Source: Styela clava (lineage: Eukaryota > Chordata > Ascidiacea > Stolidobranchia > Styelidae). Taken from it: a stretch of 64,000 nt of DNA. Location: contig NC_135252.1 of assembly GCF_964204865.1 (NCBI RefSeq), positions 18,993,383 to 19,057,382 on the forward strand. The letters are read 5' to 3'. How positions within the stretch are numbered: position 1 is the first letter of the stretch; each line of letters opens with the position of its first letter. The notes under the pieces are model-generated. The model had not been told where the DNA came from. It did not search any database and was given only the letters and a program-made list of their open reading frames with translations. Positions 11,379 through 24,300 of this stretch are shown here, one piece after another. The translations under genes and the position numbers were made by a program.

Positions 11379-13051
11379 AATGGCAGGCGATTTAGCAAAT
11401 GTTGCTGATATCTGGGGATTGTAGCAACCACGTTAAAACTCAACCTGAACTAATAATACTTGCAGACTTGAGAGCTGATAGCCAGACAAAACACAGAAAC
11501 AGGTAAAGATAGGATCCCACAAAATACAAATTCCACGCGTAATTTTTTCAACACGTCAGTCAGAAAAGCATTCTCCCGTGAAGTGCCACGCTCGACCAAT
11601 ATCTTTTAACTTGTCTTTATTAGCAAGACTTGTTGAATCTATTGAAAAGCTTTTAACCATTAGTTTTTATAAAAGACATGTATTGTGAATTTACTTTTCA
11701 TTAGGGCCATAATAATGAAACTAACCAGGCTTTCTTCATGGCCGGATTGAGCTTTTGATATTTTGGTAGTGCAATTTCATTTCAACTAATGTAAAAGTAG
11801 CAAATACGTAACGAGGTACTTCCTTATTCATCATCATATAATTACTGGATTCAGACGCTCGTCGGTCTCTCATAACAGACACAGGTGGTATAAGTTTATT
11901 TTGATTTCTCCGAAAAAAAGCAATGGACAAACAGAAGTTTGGGAAAACTAGCAGAACCTTTAATATGTGCCAGTTATGTTACTCCTTTTTATAATGAGCG
12001 CACGCCCAAGAAAGATTCTCAAAAGTATTTGGATCCTACTACCGAGTTTATAGCAAGAATCAATAGTGTATTTTAGCATATTCGCATGGATTGTCCTTGT
12101 GCAGCAAATCTTATCACTCCCTCCAGCTTGGCTCCGCCTGCGTTATTCTGCCCACTTCACATATGTTCAGCCATTGGCTCAATCTTCCATTTACATGTAT
12201 AGAGAAAATAAGCCATCTTCATGAAATCACCCAGACCCAACTACCTGCAAGCGTGATTTAGCTGAGTGGTTGATTCAAAACTTTTGTCCAACAGCCTTAT
12301 AATATAGAATCACAAAAATACAGAGAATTACCTCCTGCTACAGATAAAACTGCCAATTCCAGTAACTTGCAAAAACTAATCCAAACTCGAATAATATCAA
12401 CAATATTTATCAATTTTTGTATACACAGAGGATTTCTCCTCAATGCAAAGCCAAGAAAATTTTCACACCAGCTTGATGTCATATCTTTACCCCTAAAAAC
12501 TCGGTTAAATTTTGACTCGTTTATTTCGTGTGAATATACCTTATGTAGAACAATTTAAAAATGAAATTTACACAAAATCCAGACATGAAAATCAAAGGAA
12601 AAATATTGGCAATTTGAAGTAAAAAGAGGCAAAGCATTCACACAAGATAATATTCTTCAAGTCCTCAAGATGATAACTTTACCATAGGCATAGATTTTGC
12701 ATCAATTAGTCCTTAGAATAAACGACCTAATTTATGTATACTGTTCGGTTTCTTTATGCACAAATATTGAAATAGAAGACTTAGAATAAGTATTTAATGT
12801 GAAATCAATTTTTCAATAATTTCACTTTTTCTCAATTTGTTAGCATGTACTATCTACACGAACTGTTGCAGTCAAAAATATTCAAATCAAAATAAAAAAT
12901 AAGCTGTTCAAATGGGTGTGAATATATAAAAAGGTAGTAAGAACGAAAGTATACAAAAATAACTCATTCCGAAGCAAATGTTTGATTACTTATTCACCAT
13001 CAAAACAGGCCTTTCTAGTTCAAATATAAAAATACAATGAAGGGGTATCAC

Positions 13052-13507
13052 CAGTGGTGGGATTCGGACAGACCCATTCTTGGAAAGTTGCAATAATCGA
13101 CAAACCCGGTCTTGTTTTAGATGTTAGACGACCCATTTATAGGTAACGTGCATAACAGCTGACAACTAGCGTTATATTTGGCATTTCGAGCTGCGGTTCC
13201 CAAACTGTGCCCTGTAATTTTAACAAGCCAGCCGAACTTACGTGAAATAGTTCAACACTTTATGTTTTAACCTTATTGCGTTCTAGATATCACCAATTGC
13301 TACGTGTACGTCATTATCACAGTTTATTCACGTGTATATTGGTAACAATTCAATTATACTGGTATCTTGACTCCCCCAGTCAACTTTGGGAACCACTGAT
13401 ATAAAGTGTGTCATGCTGACATAGCTTACTTAAATATTTTAGAATGAGGGGACCCGATGTTAGTGAGTTCGATGAAACCGTTCTTAACATTTCGAATCCA
13501 ACTACCG
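13052..13507. mobile_element. hAT-like MITE with a second MITE inside
   Basis: Left end CAGTGGTGGGATTCGG, right end CGAATCCAACTACCG. Flanks GGTATCAC (13044-13051) and GCTATCAC (13508-13515) match at 7/8. Same terminal family as the elements at 40780 and 46326. An inner element sits at 13191-13398. Confidence 0.75.
13191..13398. mobile_element. Nested hAT-like MITE (CAGTGGTTCCCAAA type)
   Basis: Left end CTGCGGTTCCCAAACTG, right end CAACTTTGGGAACCACTG, the inverse of the common CAGTGGTTCCCAAA terminus. Flanks ATTTCGAG and ATATAAAG match only 5/8, so the target duplication is weak. Confidence 0.55.
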
Positions 13508-14744
13508 GCTATCACCCATACCTGACCATCTGAATTATTAAAACCAATATAGTAAGTTAAAGAATAAAATCAAATATACAGCAGTACGTGCGGTAAAAAG
13601 TCAGAAACTCATTGAAAAGAAAGCACTTGCGATATTTACTAGGCATCAGAAAAAGATAGTTACATTTATGATGGTAAAAGATCCCTGCTAAATCTCTTTA
13701 TTCTATCGTTAGTACCAATAAAAAGTCAATTGGCAAATGACCAAACAGAATCTATACTTAGTTCGGATGAGTATTTGAGGCAAAATAAAACCAATACCAA
13801 TGTAAGTAGCTGTTAAACTTAAACTGTTTCTGAACAACTACTAATCAATATTCCAGTATTTGCTGATGATCCAGGTCTCTAAAAAACCTTGATGCTGAAA
13901 TCGAATTAACTCTCGAAAAACAATAAAAAATAGTCGTAAAAATATGCTGATATTTAAATTTCAGGTCAGGAGGCTCGGGATTTCGATAGGTTATAAAACT
14001 TCGAGAATATTTAAAATTATTGAACTGGTTCGACACTGGTTCTGAAATTTTTCTTTAAAATCGTAAAATGAACAGAATTTGCTGATCAAGCAATTTTTTG
14101 AGAATACCTGGCCTCGATGAAATTGGTCTGGCCTCGATGAAATTGGTATACTACATAAGAGAAAAGCATGACTTTGTGATTTCAAAATTTCAACAAAGGA
14201 GCAATGCAAAAAAGAACTTTACATAAAATTTACAGAAAAAGGTGATTGAATATCACTCACATTAAGAAAGATTTATTTACCAACGAGTGACGCTTCGTGT
14301 TGTCGGCCATTTTCTTCCAGTGCAACCACTTTGATGGGAAATAAATTGTTATGAACATGACTAGTTTTCAAAATTCATAATTTTAATTCACTGGATAATC
14401 TAAGAATGTTGAAATATGCACACGCCAAAAACCTCCCGGACTCCCGGTTCAGCAATTCAGTACTAAGCTTAAAATCTTGATATAAGAAAATATAGGAAGG
14501 ACATACAATGGTACTACAAGTTCTTTTAAATTCCTTATCGCACTATCAGTTAGAGTTGGCAAAATAAGCATTGTAACTGAAATATAGCAAAATAGAAAAT
14601 AACTACATATCACCTTGCAGCCCTTATTCCATGGCAGGGAGACAAATTAAACAGAACTAACAAAAAGCACAATGACAGATCAGGAACATCAGTATTAGAT
14701 ATATCATAATGGCTATTCAGAGTCAACAAAAGTTTAAAATATTC

Positions 14745-14981
14745 GGTGCTCCCGGAGTATGTAAATCAAGATGGCGGACATCGGAACGTAGTACGTGTAC
14801 CAGGATAGGGTTAGGACATAATTTTATTCTAATTTTCCTTGTTTTAGTTCCACTACCGAGTTCAGGGACTAGCCAAGTGACTTCTGTAGTATTTCTTTCT
14901 GACATTATGGCCTAACCCCAACCTGGTACACATACTACGTTCCTGTGTCTGCCATCTTGGTTCACATACTACATGAGGACC
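14745..14981. mobile_element. GGTRCTCC-family MITE (copy 3, best preserved)
   Basis: Left arm GGTGCTCCCGGAGTATGTAA, right arm ending CATACTACATGAGGACC. The inverted arms extend about 75 bp and include AAGATGGCGGACA and CAGGATAGGGTTAGG. The 8-bp target duplication AAATATTC is perfect (14737-14744 and 14982-14989). Confidence 0.85.
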
Positions 14982-15336
14982 AAATATTCATTAGTGAAAT
15001 AATCACCACAAATTAGGCTTGTTGAGTTAATGAAAGAGCCACATTAAACTTCCTAAAAGCCTACAAAACTCATTTATTACAAAGACAACTTTGTGAAAAC
15101 AAAGTTAAATTAAATGAATATAATTATTTATCAGCTCTGGTAACAGCATAATCGAAAGTTTTATTTTTTTAAAACACAAAAATATTGATCTTGTTAAAAA
15201 GGTGTATATACAAGCATTATTGTTTGCGGGAATCTAGTATTCAGCAAACCGTATGAATCAAAGCAAAATGTGCTCTTTGTCAGCAAAAATAACCACAAAG
15301 CTATTTTATGTGATTTGCATTGTCTGCCTGATGGAT

Positions 15337-18300
15337 TCAAAGGTCTGTTTCTTGATCATCTGAAGCTAAAAGTGATGTCGCAGAGTCCCCATCACCATCT
15401 ACGATTTGGACTTGTGGTACGCTGTCAGTGTTTTCCGCAATTAGTTGCTCCATCATGCCATCGTGTGACAAAGTGTCCTCATTAGCAAAAGTGCCAGAAT
15501 CGTGATCATCATCGAGTTGTTGTGCAACGTACGCATCACCCTAGAACAGAGTTGTAGAAATTATTTTACCTGCGATACAAATAGAAAATAAAAAGGAAAT
15601 CTCAAAACTACAAGTTGAACTGGTAGTGATTTCTCCTACTTCAGAGTATCTATTGCCAGAACAGAGTGAGAAAGGAATAAAGTAATCTTCATACTAGTAG
15701 GCTATTTCCTATTCAATCTGATGACTATGAATGGTCGTACTGTTACCGTCATCTATTAAAAACTTTTCTCATTTTGATATCATATACATTCATGTGTTGT
15801 CTGGTTTGACAAAAAAAAATATCTCTCTCTCTCTATTGCAACCAAAACTCTCGGCTGAGATAGTAAAATGATGAACAAAAATAACAGAAAATATATTTCA
15901 CGGCGTATTTTTCATGAAGTTGAAAAATTCCTGTGATCATTGTGGTAAAATACAAATGTGTATTATTGGTGTGTATCATGTGAGGAGAAATTCGTATGTT
16001 ATTCTTAATATATTGGAATTAGGTATTAAAGTGATGAAAAAGAATATCTAATCTCTCTCCACAAAATAGCAAGTATATTTGTAAGATTTTATCAGATTGT
16101 AGTATAACTACAATATCACAATGTAGGTAGCCTACCTCTAAGTGAATACTTCAAGTGAATACAAATATAATCTTTTTACAAAAACTGACATGTCTCGCTT
16201 CCATCATCTATTTTCTTTTTCATTAGAAGTTTTCAATGAGCATGATTCAATTTTTTTTTTATTGTTATTTATTGTATTACATTGTGACAAAACAAGATGA
16301 AACAGAAGCCTAAAAATCCTTGTTATTTCGTGAAAAGATACAATAGCATCCTCATATGGAAATTGCCAAAAATAAAATTACAATATCCTGTCTAATTTCC
16401 ATCTCTAAAAATAAACAAATTAATTTAAAATTTAATCAACATGGAAGAAAAATGTACTGATACCTTTTCATTATGATTATTCAAACTTTGAGTGGGGTCG
16501 TCAGGTGGTGTTGTTCTTGATCTGAAACATAACATTTTCGTTATCCCAATGTGAATCAGTAGTAGAGAGATTAATTTTTCAAAGCAAGAAGGACATGCTC
16601 AAATATATGGATACTTAGGTCAAATCACAACCATCATGTCTGTGAAATGCAAACCAGCAAGCCAAAATGCTTGAATAAATGTACAAGATGTCATAGGAAG
16701 GTGCATACCAGATGTCATATACTAGTGTTCCCATATATTATACTCAAGAAAGAGTAAAATTGGGGTAAAACATCGGGCCATGTATTAAAAAAAAAAAAAG
16801 TAATAATCTTCTAGGAATTCGAGATTTGCATCGATTGGTGTGAAGAATAGCAATTTGCTAAGAACATCTGAAATTAAATTTGATCAACTCACCTAACTTG
16901 TCCATTCACTTGTTGGTTTTTATTGTTTTCGCTTGTTATGTTGTTTCTTTGGATATTGAGCTGATTCTGGTAAACAAAACAAGATATGAGACAATGTTTC
17001 CACAGTCCTTTATGGAATAATAATAATACCTATTCTTATGATGATTAAATCACAACATAACCTTAAAACAAGCCTTAATAAGGGACATACTGGTATATCA
17101 TAATTCTAATTAAAACGAATCTAAAAGAATTGGCTCTGCCAATCCATATATAATATCATATAATGTAAATTTGTTGTTGTCAGGTACATTAGTTCAGAAG
17201 CTCTGATCTAAGAAACCATGTTGTTACTTGGCTCACATTTCCGAGGTTTTATAAGACAGAATAACTAAGAAGTGCATAGATCAGACATGGGTTGAGTTTA
17301 CTAGATCAAAAACGAGAATATCGGTCGGAGACCGAAGACTTATCGATCGAAACTGCGGTTTCGATCCATGACTCTATAGTGACATCGCGTGTCCCATCAC
17401 TAATTAATTAATAACTCGTTAATTATACGACATAAGTCATCCAAAATCAATAGGCTTCTGGTCCGAGATATGATGAATGCACTTTTGCGAAATTTGGAGC
17501 AGATTCAACCACGCCTTTGTGAGATATCGCGTTCATCTAACAGACAAATACCTATCAACATACTTTTTAGATTGATAAGTAACAACAGTGTTCAATATCT
17601 CCATCAACTCAACACTTACCATTGTTTCAGTATTATTGATAACATGAGTAGGTGATGGCATAATCAGAGGACTTCCTTCACTGGTTTCATTCACGTCAGG
17701 CTCTAATATCAGTCTCTGTCTTTGAAGACCTTTCACCCTTAATTCCACACAGCCAGCTGACAATCTGGCTTCGGCATCATGGTCCCAACATTCTTCTATT
17801 GTGTCACTCAAGGTGGACATTATCTGTGAAAATACGAAAGTTGTGTCACTGGATTAAAATGGCGAGATATACAGAAACGAATTTGGATCAATTTTAAACA
17901 ATAAAAATGGTCCCTAAACATCCTTGACTAAGAATGCAGAAGATATAATAATTATAGCTGACAGTCAATGGCTACAAATATTCATCTAAACTGTGTAGAA
18001 AATAAGCAGATAGTTTATTTTTATTTAGATTTGTGAGGTTTTTATCGCTAGAGTCGATGTAGCATTTGACCAGATAAATTTTTAGGTACTCCCGAATAGG
18101 CTTGCACGTAATCTACGGATTTACGGAATTACGGAATTATTTCGAGTTACGGAAGCGAAGTTACGAATTACGTAAAGTCGTAATTATTGGTCGAGCGCTT
18201 TCGCGATTGAAACGAGCTCTCTTCAGTGCAGTCAATTCCGTCGATTGTAAAAAATTAAAGTTTAAGTAAAAGAAGTTAGAGGTCCGGTATTCGCAGCTGT

Positions 18301-21300
18301 TTTTCTCTCTCTTGTTAGGCAGATGGGGGAGGCATAACGCGTCATTTACTAACCTATTATCAGCTTATCTAGGATGGCCAATGTACATATTAACCGTAGA
18401 TTAGAAATAGAATTGTGTGGAGACCGATGGACGTCAACACACCTGGTTTCAACTTCTTCGGGTGAAATGACTAAAGAATGTAAGAGATCAACTTATAAAA
18501 CATGGTCTATTTGTAAATGCCGTGATAATTAATGTCGCGCTTATCAAACAGCAATATAAAGACGGAAGAGAAATTGCGTAATGAACCAACGCAACTTCGT
18601 CTTTTCGGCATCGGTAAAGCGATTGAGACGGCAGAGAAACAACAATACGACGGGATTTCCCGTGTTTATTCTGCGCGAGATCCATTATCTATTACAAAAT
18701 CTTGATGTTCTGTTACCGATTTTATCGTTATATATCTGTCCGGATTTGCCATTGCTCAAAATGTTTTTCACAATGCCTCGCAATATGTTGGCCAAATATG
18801 ATTACCTGTCTTTACCAAATGCGGCAACTTATTTTGATTTATCGTCGACTCGAATACCACCGGCACTCGACCAAACTTGTGTCAATCTTGGCAAATAGGA
18901 TTGTCGACTTGAGTTAGAAAAATAAATTAATATTTTCACGAGTGCAAAATAAATGTCACAAAATGCATTGTTTTGCGATATAACTTTGTATTTTCGGAGA
19001 AGGCATGTCATATGAGTACGGTATTTCAAATAATGCGCAAATAATTAATATTTGATCTAAATTTATCGCAAATAATGTTATAACTTTTAGGCCGCGAAAT
19101 GATTTAATGTAAAATGAAGCATGGAATTCGGAATATCGTCAATGAGTCGGCATCAATAATTATTATAAAATGCTAACTAAGTAGTAAAGTCGGATATTGT
19201 AAAAAACGGTGAAATAACAAGTCTCCGTCGCGAGGCAATCGAAAGTATAATCAAACGAGAGAATACGCTTGTAGTTGATTAATAAATTAGCAACCCGGAA
19301 TTTTTATTTAATACGAAAGTCGTATTAATACGTTAATACGATTTTAAAAAAGTGAACTATCGTTTCTTAAATATATTACCAGTGTTGGTAATGATAAAAT
19401 TGATCGCATAAAATTTGGTGATAAAGGGGATAAAAAAAATCAAAGCTAATACAAAAGATAAAAATCAGAATAAAATTATTTTGAATTCACTCCTTGATAT
19501 TTGTCTTTAACATAATAGTCGCCGGCGTGTAGTACTGCCGGGAATATGAAAACCCAACTTCGATGTCCCATTCGGAATAGAAGTGGATTAAATTGGTTGT
19601 TATGATAGGTTTAAATGTGTGAAAAAAATATCGCAATTACGGGGTCATTACGTAATCGATTTGGCCGTAATTACGGAATTGATTTTTGTCAATTACGTGC
19701 AAGCCTACTCCCGAAGTATGTGAACCAAAATGGCGGACACCGGAACGTAGTATGTGTGCCAGGTTAGGTTTAGGTCATAATTTCGGGTCAAAATTCTACG
19801 GGAGTCACTTGGCTAGTCCTCGAACTCGTAATAGAAATAAATAAGGAAAATTAGATTAAAATTATGGCTTAACCCTAACCTGGTACATATACTAAGTTCC
19901 AGTGTAAGCCATCTTGGTTTGCATACTTCGGGAGTACCAATTTTTGGGCCAAAAGTTTTTTCCTAGGTTCTTTTATCTATAGCCTAACACTTGAGTGTTT
20001 CCCCCACCATAATGTATATATTTGAATTGTTATAGTCGTTATCGTTTGTCAAAGGTATTTTTAGTAACTGCACTGAAATAATTGTTTCTAAGTATTTTCT
20101 AGCATTACAGTGGTCTTCATCTAGTATGACTTTTCTTTATTTCTTTGTGAGCTTTGAGCAAATCCAAAGCAAAGTCATTTTAGTTCAGAGAGCTGAACAT
20201 CAGGTATCATACCTTGTCTCTTCTCCACTCATCTTTAACGCAAGGTCTCAATTTCTTTTCACAAACCCAATCTTGTAATTGATCCATTGATAAATGGTTT
20301 CCGAATTCCTCTTCAAAAGGAAGAAGAAATTCCCCACAATCTGAATGGAATTGAACATTTAAATATAAATCTTGAAAGCTGGCTGATTGTATGCAATTTA
20401 CTCTAATATACGAATGCAAAAAAGGTACATTAATACTAATTAAGTTTATGGAATAGCAAATCTTAAGAATTCCAGTTCAAATAGAATATGTATTTATGAA
20501 TATATTTTTTCCAACCCCACTGCCATGACATTCAAAACATTATGAAACAATATCTTTGAGTTGAATGAATGTAAACATAATAGAGACCATTGTTGCATTG
20601 CCTTTAGGTTGTGCATATACCATATGGTAGCTTTTACAGAGACCCATTTACAACTGAAATTATAGGATATACAATGAAGATAGTCCAAAAAATTACATTT
20701 TTAAATTCAATGAATCTAATTGGTTGAAGTAGCCTGACTATTGCTGCGGTCTGTTTATCTGAGGAAGGCTGACAAAATATTACAGCAAAAAATTTGTGTG
20801 AGATGTTTGAACCACTTTAAATGGAAAAAACTCTGAACACGCCAGTCTAGAATATCTTACCTTCAGATCCAAAGGGACATCGAGTCATTATCTCCCATAC
20901 CACGAGTGCGAATGCATACATGTCAATACGTATAAAAGCATCTTTCTGAAAGCTGATTGCTCCTTCTAAAACTTCTGGTGAAAAGTATCTCAGAGTGCCA
21001 ACCTGTTTACAAAGAAAGAAATGATTGAAGATCTAAACAGAAACGGAAAGATTATTAAAATAACACAATAAAATCCACAGTTAATATGGATGACAACAAT
21101 GAAGAGAGAAAAAGGTTCACATTTAGTTAGAGCTGGAACTTCAGTGAAAATACTTAAAATTAACCGGTTAACCAAAAGGTGACGTTTGATGTAAAAATTT
21201 AGGCTTGTTATGTCACAATGGTTCCAGAGAAATTTCGTAGTTCTGGCCCACTAGAGACTGCAGCGTTGAAAATTATATAGATCCAAATTTAAATATGTTG

Positions 21301-24300
21301 TGAGAATGGCGCAAAAATACATTGGATCTGTTGTGGAAAGTCCAAGCCACTAATGCAAAGAAGTGAGATTCGAAAAGAAAAAAAAAATGCCCGAGTTAAA
21401 ACCATTCTCAGCCTTCAATTCAGTGTTTCAATGAATTGTTGGTACCAGGGCTCAGGAGCAGGTTCGAACAGCATATTTGAACTGTGGCTCCGGCTCCATA
21501 CCAATCTGCCCAAATGCAGCCGAACTCTAGACCAGAGCTACTCAGCTGGCGGACCGCGGTCCGAATCCGGACCCTTCGACCATAAAATTTGCATCGCTCT
21601 GCTTGCTTATTTTGGCAGCATAAGCATCGTTTTATAGTTTTAGATGATTTTGATACAATTTAAATACACAGCTATACAGCTTGTCGTGCTGGTACCGATG
21701 TGCAATATTATTTGTGTCCAAATTTGCAGGCATTCAGTGCTCTTGTATTTAATTTAATACTGCATTTAAAGTTTCGTTTGTTTCATGAAATAAATTTTCT
21801 GTAATGTCCGGATCCCAGTCATTTTGAAGTTTCGTAAACGGGCCTTTGGTGAAAATAGTTGAGTAGCCCTGCTCTAGGCCAGGGCTACTCAACTATTTTT
21901 ACTGAAGATCCGCATACAAAACTTCAAAAAAATTTGGGTCCGGTCTTTCCAGATTTCCATATTTTGGCATCCTTTAACACGCACTTCCTCGGCCGACTAA
22001 TGATTATTAGCTAATCAGGATTGTTTATTATGGCGTTATAGTTCTTTTCATATATATTTAAATCCATAAAAGTTATTTTAGGAAAGGAAACTTAAAAAGT
22101 GGGGCTAATGATCAAAAATAAAGAATAAGGCGCGGTCCGAAACGAATACCCGGAAGATCCGGATTCGGACCGCGGTCCGCCAGTTGAGTAGCCTGCTCTA
22201 GACTATGAAACTTACAAATTAATAGTATTATTTGTAAGTAATAGAAAATTATAAATGTGAAAAAATAATTAGATGGTTAGGATTTGGAACAACTAAAATT
22301 TCTGGTAGTTCTAACCAACCCCATCTAACATGGTTCGCTTGGTTCCATCTCAAAGCTTCAGGTTCCGACTTCTCTCAGCCCTGGTTGGTACATAATCAAA
22401 TGTGAGGTGAGCTTCTCAGTCTTTGAACTTGCTTTGTGACCCACGTTTTATGCAAATTTTTATGACAGTTTTAGTCATATTAGATTTGCTATAGAGTGAA
22501 CATACTTGACCATGGACTTCTCCAGGGCTTTCTCCGTGTGTGAATTTGACTGCCAGACCAAAATCGGCAATAACTGCATTTAAATTTTGATCCAATAATA
22601 CATTTTTACTCTTAAAATCACGATGAGCAATTGCAGGCTTGTGTTCACCCTTACTGAAATAAGAAAGTTAGACAAATTAGATAATTGTCTGTGATTTCTG
22701 CACCCTGAAGAAATACCAAATAGGGCTAGTGTTTTGCATTCTGGATAAGGGGAAATTTTGCTTGATTGCTCTATCACAAGGTATTTGAAAATCCCAATCC
22801 AAGCCTGGTGATATAGCATAGTACAAAAATTAGTAAGAATTCGAAATTCTTATGATAAAAATGATATTGGGTAGCATTAAATGAGGTATGCATGTGGTCT
22901 GGACAATTCTATCTAAAAAAATTCACTCCAATATATTTTAATAAGGGTTTTTTCTGTATAAATCTTGACACGTAAAAAGTGATGATAGTTTATTAGACAT
23001 AAAACATACCTAAAACCATCATTATCAAAATCTTATGTTGGACTAAGGGTATATCACTGCCAGTGTTCACTATTAGCGCACTTTTTTGCGAAAATTGCGA
23101 AGCACTTTCGCAACTTTTTTTAGGAACTGCGAAATAGCACTTTTTTCCGATTTTGAAGAGAAATAACACTTTTTTCCGATTTTGAATGGAATAAAAATTC
23201 AAAGTTAACAAATATTTTCGAGTATTAAGTTGACAAATAAGTAACATACTGGTACTTTTGTAACTCAATTCTGCATATCATAACGATATTTACCGGAATT
23301 CTAACCTATGAGATGCAGACATAGGAGATAAAGCTTTTGCATTAACGGCAAAATTCTTGTTTATAGTATGATTATTGTACAAGCACACCGATTCCGCTTC
23401 TCCCGCAAAAAACGCTCCCGGGGCGTGGGCGTTTCTTTGAACGAGAGTGGTCATGTGACTATCAATGATATCGATGAATTCAAAATGACTATAAAAGTGT
23501 TAGTAACCTGTTATAGTCACTTTGGATGAATTGTGACCAAACTGCACGATTTTCAAATCAGACGAAACTTTTAGCAGCATGTCACAGATTTGCAAAATCA
23601 ACAAATTCACAAAATACCATTAAGTGCCATTTTATTGTAATCACAATGTTGAAAGGACGTGGCATTTTCCGGAATTTTGCGATATTTACACAACTATTTC
23701 TCATTGATATGTTTCAATGTTTTTTAAATCGAATATTTTTAAGGAGTACCGAATAAACATGGTGGAAACATTAAAAAATCGGCAACAAGGCCTTTTTACT
23801 GGTTAATTCCGTTGTAATCGCTAATTGTTCTTGTCACCGATCGTTTTGGCGGGGATATCCAGGTTTTGGGTAATCTATATTCCCGCCCTCTCTTTTTTAC
23901 AAATATGAATTCTTGTGGGTCGCGGACATCGAAGTTTTATATTTCGGGTTTACCCGTTCGTTCACATCGGCAACAGCTGTTGAAGACATTGAGGACTCAA
24001 ATTAACATTTGCGCTGGCTTTAATATTACCTATCAAGATTTGTAAATTTACCGTCCCAATTTTATGCGAATGGTAATATTATTGTCCATACCGTGATGCA
24101 GATATTTATTAAGACGATAATTAACTTTCTCATGTATTTCTATGGTGATAAACTTTGCAAATCTGAAATTGTGCCAATCCAGAATGTTGATTTGAAATAG
24201 TGATTGAATAATTCGGCTATAAAAGCATTTCTGCGTGGTCATAAGACGAGATGACGTTAATGAACAGCACTTCTTTTACAGGATATTTTTCGTATGCGAC

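Larger units (their letters stand above)
11379..15336. other. Intergenic region with MITEs
   Basis: Separates the GTPase start codon from the receptor stop codon. Contains the elements at 13052-13507 and 14745-14981 listed separately. A likely poly(A) signal for the receptor is AATAAA on the minus strand at 15160-15165, about 170 nt past its stop codon. The remaining AT-rich DNA has no supported gene; short frames near 11736-11930 and 12297-12558 show no domain. Confidence 0.4.
21446..22383. mobile_element. hAT-like element hosting two further hAT MITEs
   Basis: Left end CAGGGCTCAGGAGCAGG, right end CTTCTCTCAGCCCTG. The 8-bp target duplication GTTGGTAC is perfect (21438-21445 and 22384-22391). 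Two other elements sit inside at 21533-21871 and 21880-22195. Located in the receptor intron between exons 9 and 10. Confidence 0.85.
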
